In this document: in pieces, positions 35,605-44,668 of the stretch | Position numbering within the stretch: position 1 is the first letter of the stretch | Layout of the letters: each line of letters opens with the position of its first letter | Translations under genes and position numbers: made by a program | Assembly (NCBI GenBank): GCA_964627605.1 | Contig: CAZVGZ010000029.1 | Span: 1-46,247, forward strand | Source of the DNA: CAZVGZ01 sp964627605 | Lineage (GTDB): Bacteria > Latescibacterota > MWCZ01 > CAZVGZ01 | Direction of reading: 5' to 3' | Length of the DNA: 46,247 nucleotides | Notes under the pieces: generated by a model | Seen by the model: the letters and a program-made list of their open reading frames with translations, nothing else | The model's database searches: none | Told to the model about the DNA's origin: nothing

Positions 35605-36342
35605 ATGACAAAACTCAGTGTCAATCTTAACAGGATAGCGCTGCTTAGGAACTCTAGGAACATTGACATCCCAAGCGTCAAGCGGACCGCTCGGACATGT
35701 ATAGACTCCGGTGTCGAAGGAATCACAGTCCACCCTCGACCAGATCAGCGGCACATACGGCCCGCTGACGTTCACGACCTCGCCGATATGCTCACCGACG
35801 CGCAAAACGTCGAATTCAATATCGAAGGAAACCCGTTCGGTCTTGGTCTCCTCGACCTGGTGCGCGATGTTAAGCCGACTCAGTGCACACTCGTACCCGA
35901 CGACCCAGGGCAAGCCACCTCCGATCACGGGTGGGACTGCGTTGCCGAAGGTAGCAGGTTAGCGCCTGTCATTGAGGAGCTCAAGGGGTTGGGAATTAGG
36001 GTCAGCCTTTTCATGGACGCGGAGCCAACACTGATAGAGCGCGCCGCAGAAATCGGCGCAGATCGCGTGGAGCTCTATACCGAACCTTATGCGCTGGCGT
36101 TCCGCGAAGGGGAAACCGACACTGTTCTGCCGGTATATGTCGAAGCCGCTCAAAAAGCACAATCACTAGGTATGGATGTCAACGCGGGGCACGACCTTAA
36201 TCTGGACAATATCGGGCCGTTCCTGAGGACTGTACCGGATATTTTGGAGGTATCGATCGGTCACGCTCTTATCGCCGAGGCGATTGAGTTGGGACTTAGG
36301 ACCACTATTTCGGAATACCTGGAGATTCTCGGTCGCACCTAG
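35605..36342 (+). CDS. pdxJ: Pyridoxine 5'-phosphate synthase
   Basis: 245 residues. Seen: LSVNLNRIALLRNSR, GITVHPRPDQRHI (His and Arg of the active site), FNIEGNP (Glu) and VNAGHDLN (His). It joins 1-deoxyxylulose phosphate and aminoacetone phosphate to make vitamin B6 phosphate in the cytosol. GGGAG at 35594-35598 decides the ATG at 35605, just after the PhyH stop (22 bases). The DXP-dependent B6 route is therefore present. Confidence 0.94.
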   Translation: MTKLSVNLNRIALLRNSRNIDIPSVKRTARTCIDSGVEGITVHPRPDQRHIRPADVHDLADMLTDAQNVEFNIEGNPFGLGLLDLVRDVKPTQCTLVPDDPGQATSDHGWDCVAEGSRLAPVIEELKGLGIRVSLFMDAEPTLIERAAEIGADRVELYTEPYALAFREGETDTVLPVYVEAAQKAQSLGMDVNAGHDLNLDNIGPFLRTVPDILEVSIGHALIAEAIELGLRTTISEYLEILGRT

Positions 36343-36416
36343 TAAGGGCGCCAACAAGGCCCAGCCGCTGTGTACTCGCAGGCGTCCGCCAGCCGACAAA
36401 GACTGAAGATAGGAAT

Positions 36417-37784
36417 TTGTCTATTCCATTGAGTGGTCAACAGATCTCCCTTTTCCGCGAAAAAGGGTACACGATCGCACCAGGATTCTTTACCGAAAGC
36501 GAAATTGGGGCGATGAAGGGCGAGCTGGGTCGGCTCTTGGCGGCGAAGAAGCTGCGCAAAAAAGAGCTCGCAGAAGCCGTCGACGCAGCCATTGAAAAGT
36601 GGGATGAAGAGATCAACGTCCAGGTCGGCATCGGCGAGTTTGGTCCAGAGGGTGGCGTTCCTCTTGGATGTCGGCAGCACCTACTACGACAACGAAGATC
36701 AAGGAACGTGAGACCTTATCGAGCCGGTGAGTATGGAGAGTGGTCAAAGCGTAGCAATAATCACTGTGAAGCTGAACCACTTCTCGCGCTACAAGACTGG
36801 GAGCCGCGCCGACGAGATGTACCTCCAAGTTGCCGAGGCTTCACAAGAGGCCGACGACAGCTCTAACAACACTCAAGCGCTAAGACGCTTGGATCGCGGC
36901 AAGAGTGGGGCAACGCCATTAAAGAGCTAAACGCAGCGCTAAAACAGTTCACCGATATAGATGATAGCACCGGTCCGATCGACACTATAAACGACCTGGG
37001 CACCATCGCATACGAGCGCGGTCAGCTAGATCAGGCTTACCGCTGCTACACCGAGGTGCTCGAGGCCAGCAAAGAGCAGGACGATCAGGAGATTGTCATC
37101 CAAGTCGGCGACAACTTGGGGATCATCGCCAGCATTAGAGGACAGAACGACGAAGCAGCAGAGATGTTCAACGAGGTTATCACAGCAGCCCAAGCCCGCA
37201 AGGAATGGGACGCAGTGGCTGGAGCCTACCAGAACTTAGGAATGACACTGGCCAGCGCAGCTAAGTGAGACGACGCCAACGACGCCTACGATCAGGCCTG
37301 GCAGATCGCCATGGACGAGAGTCTGATGGCGCTCATCGGCACGATCAGCCTAAGCCGCGGTCTAGCAGCACTTGAGATGGGGCGCGACGCAGCAGCCGCA
37401 TCTTACGCAAGCAAAGCTCTTGAGACATTCGAGTCCCAAGGCGATCAGCTCGGAGCAGCTGAGGCCTACCGCGTCTTCGGTGGCATCTTCGCAGCAAGAG
37501 ACGAGTGGGACACCGCAGAGCAGTTCTTCGGACACAGTCTGCAGGTTACCGACAGCCTCGAAAATCCGCTGGGATCAGCCGAGAAACTGAGAGCATGGGC
37601 CATCGCCTACGACAAAGCTGGACAGGCCGGACGCGCCCTAACCAAAAACTGCGAAGCACAAATTCTCTTCGCCGAAGTCGGTGCCGACAATCGAACCCCA
37701 GGAAACAGTCAACGACATCGGCAGACTCAAACGCCAAACTGCCGACGAAATCACCTTCGAAAAACAACAACACACCCCAAATAA
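36417..37784 (+). pseudogene. Decayed TPR protein behind a PhyH-like N-terminus; five lesions
   Basis: The first 42 codons (LSGQQISLFREKGYTIAPGF) are a PhyH-family start, but no His-x-Asp follows. The sequence changes character, becomes charged, then reads VAFLLDVGSTYY in another frame from about 36650. A TGA at 36709-36711 interrupts this second frame, which resumes DLIEPVSMESGQSVAIITVKL. A further shift near 36880 leads to TPR repeats (EWGNAIKELNAALKQF, GQLDQAYRCYTEVLEASK, GQNDEAAEMFNEVITAA). A TGA at 37266-37268 interrupts them, and they resume DDANDAYDQAWQIA in the same frame. One more shift near 37685 precedes the end. TPRs mediate protein contacts. The PhyH part was probably joined by deletion. 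Confidence 0.75.
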
Positions 37785-37793
37785 CACCCCACA

Positions 37794-37818
37794 GCCCGTC
37801 ATGAGCGGGCCTTTTTTT
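37794..37818 (+). terminator. Intrinsic terminator after the decayed TPR gene
   Basis: GCCCG (37794-37798) pairs with CGGGC (37806-37810) around a 7-base loop, followed by C and seven Ts (37812-37818). Confidence 0.8.
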
Positions 37819-38133
37819 CGCTGCATTGGTTGCGTGACTTCCATCGTCATTTCCTACCCATGTCAAATGTTAACTGCTAGGTATACCGCAATCCTCGTAC
37901 CAAGTTGAATCATTTGGCCCAGATGGAATATTGGCGAGGGATGCTATGAGTCCCGTGTTTTCGCCCGCTCAGGCAACGAGAGACACTCCTCGCTGGCAGC
38001 ATGACGACGGCTGTACTCTACCAGAGCAAACCGCTTGCCGAATCCACCAAATGCCCAGTGGAGTCGCCATAGTAATCACTGAATAGATGCGGTCAGTGCG
38101 TCCTGGTAGTGTCGGCGAGAACACGCGCTCAAA
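37819..38133. other. Gap without a recognised gene
   Basis: About 315 bases between the TPR terminator and the 3' end of glyA. No frame with a motif, no RNA gene and no repeat was seen. Confidence 0.55.
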
Positions 38134-39378
38134 TCATTCGATCCCCGGCGCGGGGAACTTGACGCAAAGGTCGGCGACTTTTGTGCGGATGTCGGTGATG
38201 AGGGATTCGTTTGTGGGGTCGTTGACGATCCGATTGATCCAGTTGGCGATCTGGATCATTTGGGGCTTTTTCATACCACGAGAGGTTGTGGCAGGTGTGC
38301 CCAGCCGAAGGCCGGAGGGGTCCATCGGTCGCCGGGGATCGTCAGGGATCGCGTTGGCGTTGGTTTCGATTCCGGCTTTGTCCAATGCGACGGCGGCTTT
38401 TTTACCAGAGATACCCTTGTTGGTCGTGTCGATGAGCACCAGATGGATGTCCGTACCGCCTGACACCATCTCAAACCCATGCGCCAGCAACGCTTCGGCC
38501 AGCGCCTTGGCGTTGGCGACGATCTGCGCGGCATAGGTTTTGAATTCGGGAGCGGATGCCTCCAATAGAGCCACCGCGATAGCGGCGGTGGTGTGGTTGT
38601 GGGGGCCGCCTTGAAGCCCTGGCATAATCGCGCGGTTGATGGTTTTTATGATTTCGCCGTCGTCCGTCAAAATCAACGCACCGCGAGGGCCACGCAGTGA
38701 CTTGTGCGTCGTTGTCATAATTACGTCGGCCAAACCCGTTGGAGATGGATGCATCCCACCGACAACCAATCCTGAGATATGGGAGATATCCGCCAAAAGA
38801 TATGCCCCTACGTCTTTGGCGATGGCAGAAAACCTGGCGAAGTCGATGGTCCGTGGGTAGGCCGATGACCCGCAGATAATCAGTTTGGGTTTGACTTTCT
38901 CAGCCTGCCTGACAACATCATCATAGTCGATCAAGCCTGTGGTGGTGTCTATGTGATAGGCGTGGGCGTCATAGTATTGAGCAGAAAAATTGAGATCGAA
39001 ACCGTGTGTGAGATGGCCGCCGTGGGAAAGCGCCATACCAAGCAGCGAGTCGCCTGGATCGAGCAGTCCAAAACAGACAGCCATGTTCGCCGGGGAGCCT
39101 GAATATGCCTGAACATTGGCGTATTTGACCCCGAAAAGCGAAGTTGCTCTATCTATCGTAAGTTTTTCGAGCGGATCGACTAGCTGCTGCCCCTCATAGT
39201 GACGTCGCCCGACATTGCCTTCCGAATATTTGTTTGTGAACACCGAACCTGTCGCTTCCAAGACGGCGTGGGAGACGTAGTTTTCAGAAGCGATGAGGCG
39301 AATGGAGTCCCTCTGGCGGTCTGATTCTCGTTGAGCGAAGTCAAAGACCTGTGGGTCGACCTCACAAAGATGGCTCAT
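38134..39378 (-). CDS. glyA: Serine hydroxymethyltransferase
   Basis: 414 residues. Seen: IRLIASENYVSHAVLEATGS, NKYSEGNVGRRHYEGQQLVD, MALSHGGHLTHG, TTTHKSLRGPRGALI (PLP-binding Lys in THKS) and LRLGTPATTSRGM. It interconverts serine and glycine and feeds one-carbon folate. GAGGA lies about 9 bases before the ATG at 39378, better than the TTG at 39387. It is divergent from the aldo/keto reductase gene. Confidence 0.95.
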   Translation of the reverse strand: MSHLCEVDPQVFDFAQRESDRQRDSIRLIASENYVSHAVLEATGSVFTNKYSEGNVGRRHYEGQQLVDPLEKLTIDRATSLFGVKYANVQAYSGSPANMAVCFGLLDPGDSLLGMALSHGGHLTHGFDLNFSAQYYDAHAYHIDTTTGLIDYDDVVRQAEKVKPKLIICGSSAYPRTIDFARFSAIAKDVGAYLLADISHISGLVVGGMHPSPTGLADVIMTTTHKSLRGPRGALILTDDGEIIKTINRAIMPGLQGGPHNHTTAAIAVALLEASAPEFKTYAAQIVANAKALAEALLAHGFEMVSGGTDIHLVLIDTTNKGISGKKAAVALDKAGIETNANAIPDDPRRPMDPSGLRLGTPATTSRGMKKPQMIQIANWINRIVNDPTNESLITDIRTKVADLCVKFPAPGIE

Positions 39379-39602
39379 GTGCTGCAATCCTCACTGCAAG
39401 GAACACACCGTTCCCGCTGATGGAGATAGATGGGCTAGAAAGCGATAGGTTGGGGAGTGAGACCTTCAATAATAACAATTATGACCTCGGAAACTATCGG
39501 GGTGGCGAGATGTGATAGGTTTGCACTTCTGGCACCTTTCGCTGGACCCGCATAGGGTGTACCATTTCTCGGCCGACCAATGCAGACCACAAGGAGGATC
39601 AG

Positions 39603-40469
39603 ATGTCCAATATCAGGCAGATCCCACGCCGCCGGTACAGTGACGATGTCGAGCTTTCTCTAGTCGGATTTGGAGGCATGGTCGTCGTCGGGCTTGAGCA
39701 GGAAGAAGCGAACTCAATAGTCGCAGAGGCGGTGGAGCGAGGGATCAACTATTTCGATGTCGCTCCGACCTATGGTGATGGCGAGGCCGAGGAGAAACTG
39801 GGTATCGCACTACAGCCATATAGGGACGACGTTTTTCTGGCATGCAAAACAATTTGCAGAGATTCCAAAGGCGCACGAGAGGAGCTTGAGCGCTCGTTAT
39901 CACGGCTGAAGACCGACCGGTTCGACCTCTATCAGTTCCACGGTGTCACAGTTCTGGATGAGGTCGACACCATTCTGGCACTAGGCGGGGCGATGGAGAC
40001 CTACGCCCAGGCCAGGGATGATGGGCAGTTTGAGTATTTGGGGTTCTCCGCTCACTCTGAAGCGGCGGCGATCTCGCTTTTGGATCGCGTAGAGTTGGAC
40101 TCGGCGCTCTTCCCAATAAACGCGACATGTTTTGCTCAAGGCGACTTCGGGCCTAGAATCATCGAACGCGCCAAAGAGCGTGGGGTCGCAAGGTTAGCGC
40201 TCAAAGCGATGGCGTCGAGAGCGCGTGAGAAAGACACAGAGAACCCGTATCCAAACTGCTGGTACACTCCAGTCCATGAGCCTGAGCGCGCGCGCTTGTC
40301 ATTGCGATTTACACTCTCAGAAGAGATCACCGCTGCGGTGCCGCCAGGCGATATTCGATTGTTTAGATTAGCGATGGATATCGCATCGGAGTTCGAACCG
40401 TTGAGTGTGATAGAACGACAGGAGTTTCTGGTTTCGACTGAGGGTATGACCCCGATATTCCAAACGTAG
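39603..40469 (+). CDS. Aldo/keto reductase family oxidoreductase
   Basis: 288 residues. Seen: LVGFGGMVV, YFDVAPTYGDGEAEEKLG (Asp and Tyr of the tetrad), LACKTICRDSKGA (Lys), LYQFHGV (His), ERGVARLALKAMA. The C-terminal end lacks the usual long cofactor-specificity loop pattern that would fix the substrate. AAGGAGG (39591-39597) is the best ribosome-binding site in this part of the window, suggesting good translation. It starts a plus-strand run with two sulfatase-type genes and an FAD oxidoreductase, which may use the same glycan-derived compounds (inference). Confidence 0.87.
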   Translation: MSNIRQIPRRRYSDDVELSLVGFGGMVVVGLEQEEANSIVAEAVERGINYFDVAPTYGDGEAEEKLGIALQPYRDDVFLACKTICRDSKGAREELERSLSRLKTDRFDLYQFHGVTVLDEVDTILALGGAMETYAQARDDGQFEYLGFSAHSEAAAISLLDRVELDSALFPINATCFAQGDFGPRIIERAKERGVARLALKAMASRAREKDTENPYPNCWYTPVHEPERARLSLRFTLSEEITAAVPPGDIRLFRLAMDIASEFEPLSVIERQEFLVSTEGMTPIFQT

Positions 40470-40539
40470 TGGACTCTATAAGAAAAATCCTGAATCCGTT
40501 CCGGCGTCTGTCGCCGGACCCAAGCCTGCTGAGGATCAC

Positions 40540-41964
40540 ATGACTGACAACCGTCCTAACGTCCTGCTTTTCACAACCGATCAGCATCGTGGAGATTTCT
40601 TGGGCATCGCAGGGCACCCGCTGCTTGAGACGCCCAACTTCGATGGGTTAGTAGACCACGGTGCCTATTTCCCAAACGCCTACACCGAGATTCCGTCAAC
40701 CACCGGTGCCAGGCGAATCCTTCTGTCAGGCAAGGGCAGCTACGATTGCGGTTTGACCGGTTATGCTGCCGCCCAGTGGGACGAACCCAACACACTTGCG
40801 CATGTCCTGGCCCGATCGGGCTACCACTGCCTCAATGTTGGATTTCGCAACCTCCACCCTCGCCGCAAACTGTTTGGGTTTCATCATGTCAAACCCCATG
40901 ACTTGAGACAGGGCGAAGATGACTACATGACCTGGCTGAAGGACCAGGCTGGGCCGTTGGTGAGCGAATTCGGTCACGGCGTGGACCCAAACGGCTGGAC
41001 GGCAAGGCCCTGGCACCTGCCTGAACATCTGCACTCGACCAATTGGACGACGGAAACCGCGATAGACATGCTCCGTCGCCGCGATCCCACAAAGCCGTTT
41101 TTCATGTGGTGTTCGCACCTACGCCCTCACTCGCCTTACGATCCACCTCAACCATACTGGGACATGTACGACCGGATGGATCTGCCTGAAACACCGGTGG
41201 GCGACTGGGCCGATCGGTACGACATCCCAAATCCCGGACTGCACAAAAACGCCTGGAAGGGCAGGTTGACCCCTGAGCAGATTAGGCGCGGCAAGGTCGG
41301 CTATATGGGAACAGTCACGCATCTGGATGACAGTTTTGGTCGTTTTCTGGAAGCTCTAGGGCGCGAACTCGGTGTGGCGAGCAACACGTTGATAATCGTC
41401 ACCGCCGATCACGGCGACATGTTAGGAGACCATCACCTGCACAGGAAGACATATGCGTATGAGGGGTCTGCGCGAATTCCGTTCCTGATAGGGTATCCCT
41501 GGACTGTCGATAAGCCCTCAGGGACCTTCGACCAGGTGGTTGGCCTGCAGGATGTGCTCCCCACAGTGTTGGACTCTGTTGGTGTCGATATACCAGAGGG
41601 TGTGACCGGACGAAGTGTGTTTGACGCCATATCAGGCAAGCAGACCAGAGAGTTTTTGCAAGGTGAGCACTCACCTTGCTATGACGCTGAACCGGCGATG
41701 CAGTACCTCACCGACGGCAAAGAGAAATACATCTACTTCCCAACCAACGGTAGCGAAGAGTTTTTCGATCTCACCCAGAACCGCGACGAATTGAAAGATC
41801 TCTCTGGTGACACTTCCAAAGCTGACCGGTTGGCGATGTGGCGCCAGCGTCTAATCTGTCGGCTCGCGCAGCGCGACGACGGTTTCTCCGATGGCACCCA
41901 ACTACTCAAAAAAGAGAGCTGGGGTCCCATCGTCGACCCAAAAAACGAGCCTTATATCAAGTGA
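40540..41964 (+). CDS. Sulfatase/alkaline-phosphatase-superfamily hydrolase with Ser/Thr at the formylglycine position
   Basis: 474 residues. Metal-site motifs of arylsulfatases are present: NVLLFTTDQHRGDF (D14) and VTADHGDMLGDH, plus HLRPHSPYDPP. The expected C-x-P-x-R box, which carries the Cys turned into formylglycine, reads PSTTGARRILLSG (S53, T54, T55, R58). No Cys is there and the Pro is Gly. It may be an unmodified Thr- or Ser-nucleophile phosphodiesterase, a Ser-type sulfatase, or inactive. No signal peptide is visible. It follows the aldo/keto reductase by 70 bases. Confidence 0.88.
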   Translation: MTDNRPNVLLFTTDQHRGDFLGIAGHPLLETPNFDGLVDHGAYFPNAYTEIPSTTGARRILLSGKGSYDCGLTGYAAAQWDEPNTLAHVLARSGYHCLNVGFRNLHPRRKLFGFHHVKPHDLRQGEDDYMTWLKDQAGPLVSEFGHGVDPNGWTARPWHLPEHLHSTNWTTETAIDMLRRRDPTKPFFMWCSHLRPHSPYDPPQPYWDMYDRMDLPETPVGDWADRYDIPNPGLHKNAWKGRLTPEQIRRGKVGYMGTVTHLDDSFGRFLEALGRELGVASNTLIIVTADHGDMLGDHHLHRKTYAYEGSARIPFLIGYPWTVDKPSGTFDQVVGLQDVLPTVLDSVGVDIPEGVTGRSVFDAISGKQTREFLQGEHSPCYDAEPAMQYLTDGKEKYIYFPTNGSEEFFDLTQNRDELKDLSGDTSKADRLAMWRQRLICRLAQRDDGFSDGTQLLKKESWGPIVDPKNEPYIK

Positions 41965-42009
41965 ATTAACACCGTTCCGAGGATCGAATTTAGAGAGGTG
42001 GTAGATAAA

Positions 42010-43482
42010 GTGGATAGCCGTCCCAACATACTGATTATCATGTCCGACCAGCGCAGCAAACATTTTTTGGGCAGTTATGGCAACGACTTGGTGCGGACAC
42101 CTCACTTGGATGTGTTGGCACAGAGCGGAATGAGACTCGACAACGCTTACTGCCCCTCACCGTTGTGCGTGCCCAGCCGAATGTCGTTTATGACCGGGCG
42201 CTATCCGTCTAACAACAGGGTGTGGGACAACTCGCATGTGTTGTCGTCTGCCATCCCAACCTGGGCGCATGCCATGGGTGTAGCTGGCTATGAGACCGCA
42301 CTGGTCGGGCGAATGCACTTCGTTGGGCCCGACCAGCGTCATGGCTTCGAGAGGCGACCTATAGGCGAGTATTTTTCGGCACATCCAGGTTCAAACCGGT
42401 TGGGAGCGCCTCTGTTTACCAAAATTTCGTTGGGAACGACCGGGCAGGGCAGAGAGGCGGTGGAGGTAGCAGGGCGGGGACGGACTAGCTACCAGGCGAT
42501 GGATGACCTTATTACGGATGCTGCGGTTGGGTATCTCAAAGAGAAATCTACTGAAAACGACAGACCGTTTGCGGCAGTTGTGGGATATGTGCTGCCCCAC
42601 TGCCCATTCGTCGCGCCTAAAGAGTTGTTTGACTACTACTACGAGCGTGTGGATATTCCCCGACCAACAGACCAGGAGTCGGCAAATGAGCCGGCGTCGG
42701 TGAAAAGGTTCAAGAAATTTCGACTGTTGGAAGAGCCATTGAGCGATGAGCGTATTCGGGTTGCCCGCGCTGCCTATTTCGGGCTTTGCGAGTATATGGA
42801 TATGCGCATCGGTGAGGTTTTAGACACACTGAAAGAGACGGGCCTTAGTGAAAACACACTAGTGATCTATACAAGCGACCACGGTGAGACCGCTGGGGAG
42901 CATGGATGCTGGTGGAAAAGCAACTACTATGAAGGATCGGTGGGGGTGCCTATGATCGCTACACTGCCAGGTGTCATCGCTGAAAAAAGCAGTTCTAGTG
43001 CGATCTGCAATCTGACGGATCTGGGGTCGACGGTGGTAGACGTCGCTGGTGCAGATCCGATGCCAGCAGTCGATGGGCAGTCGCTGTGGCCGACTTTTCA
43101 GGGACAAGCGGACTCAAACCTGAGCGATGAGACCTTCAGCGAACACACGAGTCATCACGACAGCGGAGGTGTTTCGCGGATGATTCGTCGCGGCAGATGG
43201 AAACTACATAAGTACCACGGTGACAAGCATCCAGCCTTGTTCGACCTGGACACCGACCCAGGAGAGATGAACGATCTTGGCGCTGACAAGGAATATCAGA
43301 TGGTTCGGGACGAGTTGATGGACAAGCTGATGGATGGGTGGGACCCGTCGGCCGTGGAAGAAGGCATCGCCACCTACAACCGAGATAACCGTCTCCTAAC
43401 GGAGTGGGGCGGGAAGGTGCAGCCGATACACGAGGACACGCTGCCGGTTCCTGTAGGCGCAGAAGACATTGAGCTGCTGTAG
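42010..43482 (+). CDS. Cys-type sulfatase
   Basis: 490 residues. Seen: RPNILIIMSDQRSKHFLG, the canonical box CVPSRMSFMTGRYP (C53, P55, R57 from this start), HCPFVAP and YTSDHGETAGEH. This matches arylsulfatases and phosphonate/phosphodiester hydrolases activated by formylglycine-generating enzyme, so such an enzyme should be encoded elsewhere. GAGAGG/GAGGTGG at 41992-41999 is about 10 bases before the GTG at 42010, better than the GTG at 41998 which overlaps it. It follows the first sulfatase by 45 bases. No export signal is seen. Confidence 0.9.
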   Translation: MDSRPNILIIMSDQRSKHFLGSYGNDLVRTPHLDVLAQSGMRLDNAYCPSPLCVPSRMSFMTGRYPSNNRVWDNSHVLSSAIPTWAHAMGVAGYETALVGRMHFVGPDQRHGFERRPIGEYFSAHPGSNRLGAPLFTKISLGTTGQGREAVEVAGRGRTSYQAMDDLITDAAVGYLKEKSTENDRPFAAVVGYVLPHCPFVAPKELFDYYYERVDIPRPTDQESANEPASVKRFKKFRLLEEPLSDERIRVARAAYFGLCEYMDMRIGEVLDTLKETGLSENTLVIYTSDHGETAGEHGCWWKSNYYEGSVGVPMIATLPGVIAEKSSSSAICNLTDLGSTVVDVAGADPMPAVDGQSLWPTFQGQADSNLSDETFSEHTSHHDSGGVSRMIRRGRWKLHKYHGDKHPALFDLDTDPGEMNDLGADKEYQMVRDELMDKLMDGWDPSAVEEGIATYNRDNRLLTEWGGKVQPIHEDTLPVPVGAEDIELL

Positions 43483-43524
43483 AAACACAATAATCTGCCA
43501 GACCAGATTTCGAAAGCGTGCTGC

Positions 43525-44668
43525 ATGATTCGCCGCTCATCGGCAGAAGATGGCTGCCTGAAGTTGAATAACGTAGCCGTCGCTTTTGTACTGTTTTTCG
43601 CAAGCCTATCAATCGCTTCAGGCAAAATCACTGACTCAGTAGCTGTGAGTCCGGCGAACTGGTTCTCTATGCCGGTAATCATGTACACGCCGGAGACCAA
43701 ACTCGGACTTGGCACCGGCGTGGGATACTACTACCGCCAACGCCCCCAACTCCCGTCCATCGAGTATTCAAACTCTCTTGATCTACACACAGAAAGATCA
43801 GTATGTAGTGTCAGCGTTGCCAGAGATATATATATCCGATGGGGCAAAGCGTTTCTATGCTGAGATAGCGTTTGCCAGGCTCCCCAATAGCTTTTTTGGT
43901 GTCGGAAACACGAACTCAGACGACATGGAGGAGAAGTTTGCCCCTCGTTTTTTGATGCGCGTTTGGTGTTTCAGCGTGCGCTGAGAACGTCTTTGCGAGT
44001 CGGACCACAGGTCCATATCAACCCACCAATCCCTATTAGAGGTAGAGATCGGGCGCCAACTCGATATCTCAGGGATTCCCGGCAGCAACACTGGTATCGC
44101 CTCTGTCGTTGGAGTATTGGCCTCGTGGAACACCAGGGACAACACATTTGCTCCGACAGGCGGGCGTCTTGTGGACTTGACCCTAATGACCTATCGTACG
44201 TGGGTCGGCAGTGGTTACGGTTTCAACAGGTTCAGATTGGACGCACGGCAGTATATATCGATTGGACGTAAGCGCTCGCTCGCATTTCAGTTTTTGGGCG
44301 AGATCACCAATGGCGACGTGCCTTTCCACCTCCTTCCCTTCGTCGGCGGGCAGAACCTTCTGCGGGGATATTTAAAAAAGCGCTATCGCGACAAGGTAGC
44401 GGCGCTGGTACAGGCCAAATACAGAGCCGACCTTTTCTGGCGGATCGGGTGGGTGGCATTTGCAGGAGTTGGCGATGTGACTTCAAGTGTTGGGAATTTT
44501 GGGATGGGGGAGCCAAAAATATCTGTCGGGGCGGGATCGCGTTTCAAGCCCACTGACGATGGCGTGAGGCTCCGATTGGATTTCGGTGCCGGTAGGGATG
44601 GCGGCGGCATGTACCTCACGGTTTTGGGAGCTTTTTTCAGGAGAGATCATGGCGGACAGACAGGTTGA
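43525..44668 (+). pseudogene. D15/Omp85-type outer-membrane barrel, three frameshifts
   Basis: An export signal (AVAFVLFFASLSIASG) is followed by the start of a barrel (ETKLGLGTGVGYYYRQ). The frame is lost near 43775; another frame continues YTQKDQYVVSALPEIYIS and RLPNSFFGVGNTN. A second shift near 43955 continues LVFQRALRTSLRVGPQV, and a third near 44035 returns to the second frame with LEVEIGRQLDISG. The last part, FVGGQNLLRGYLKKRYRDK and YLTVLGAFF, is the D15/BamA-like end with its 'G-x-LRGY' motif. Total length, about 380 codons, fits a full barrel without POTRA domains. Three independent shifts argue against a single read error. Its end overlaps the FAD oxidoreductase start by 20 bases. 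Confidence 0.8.
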
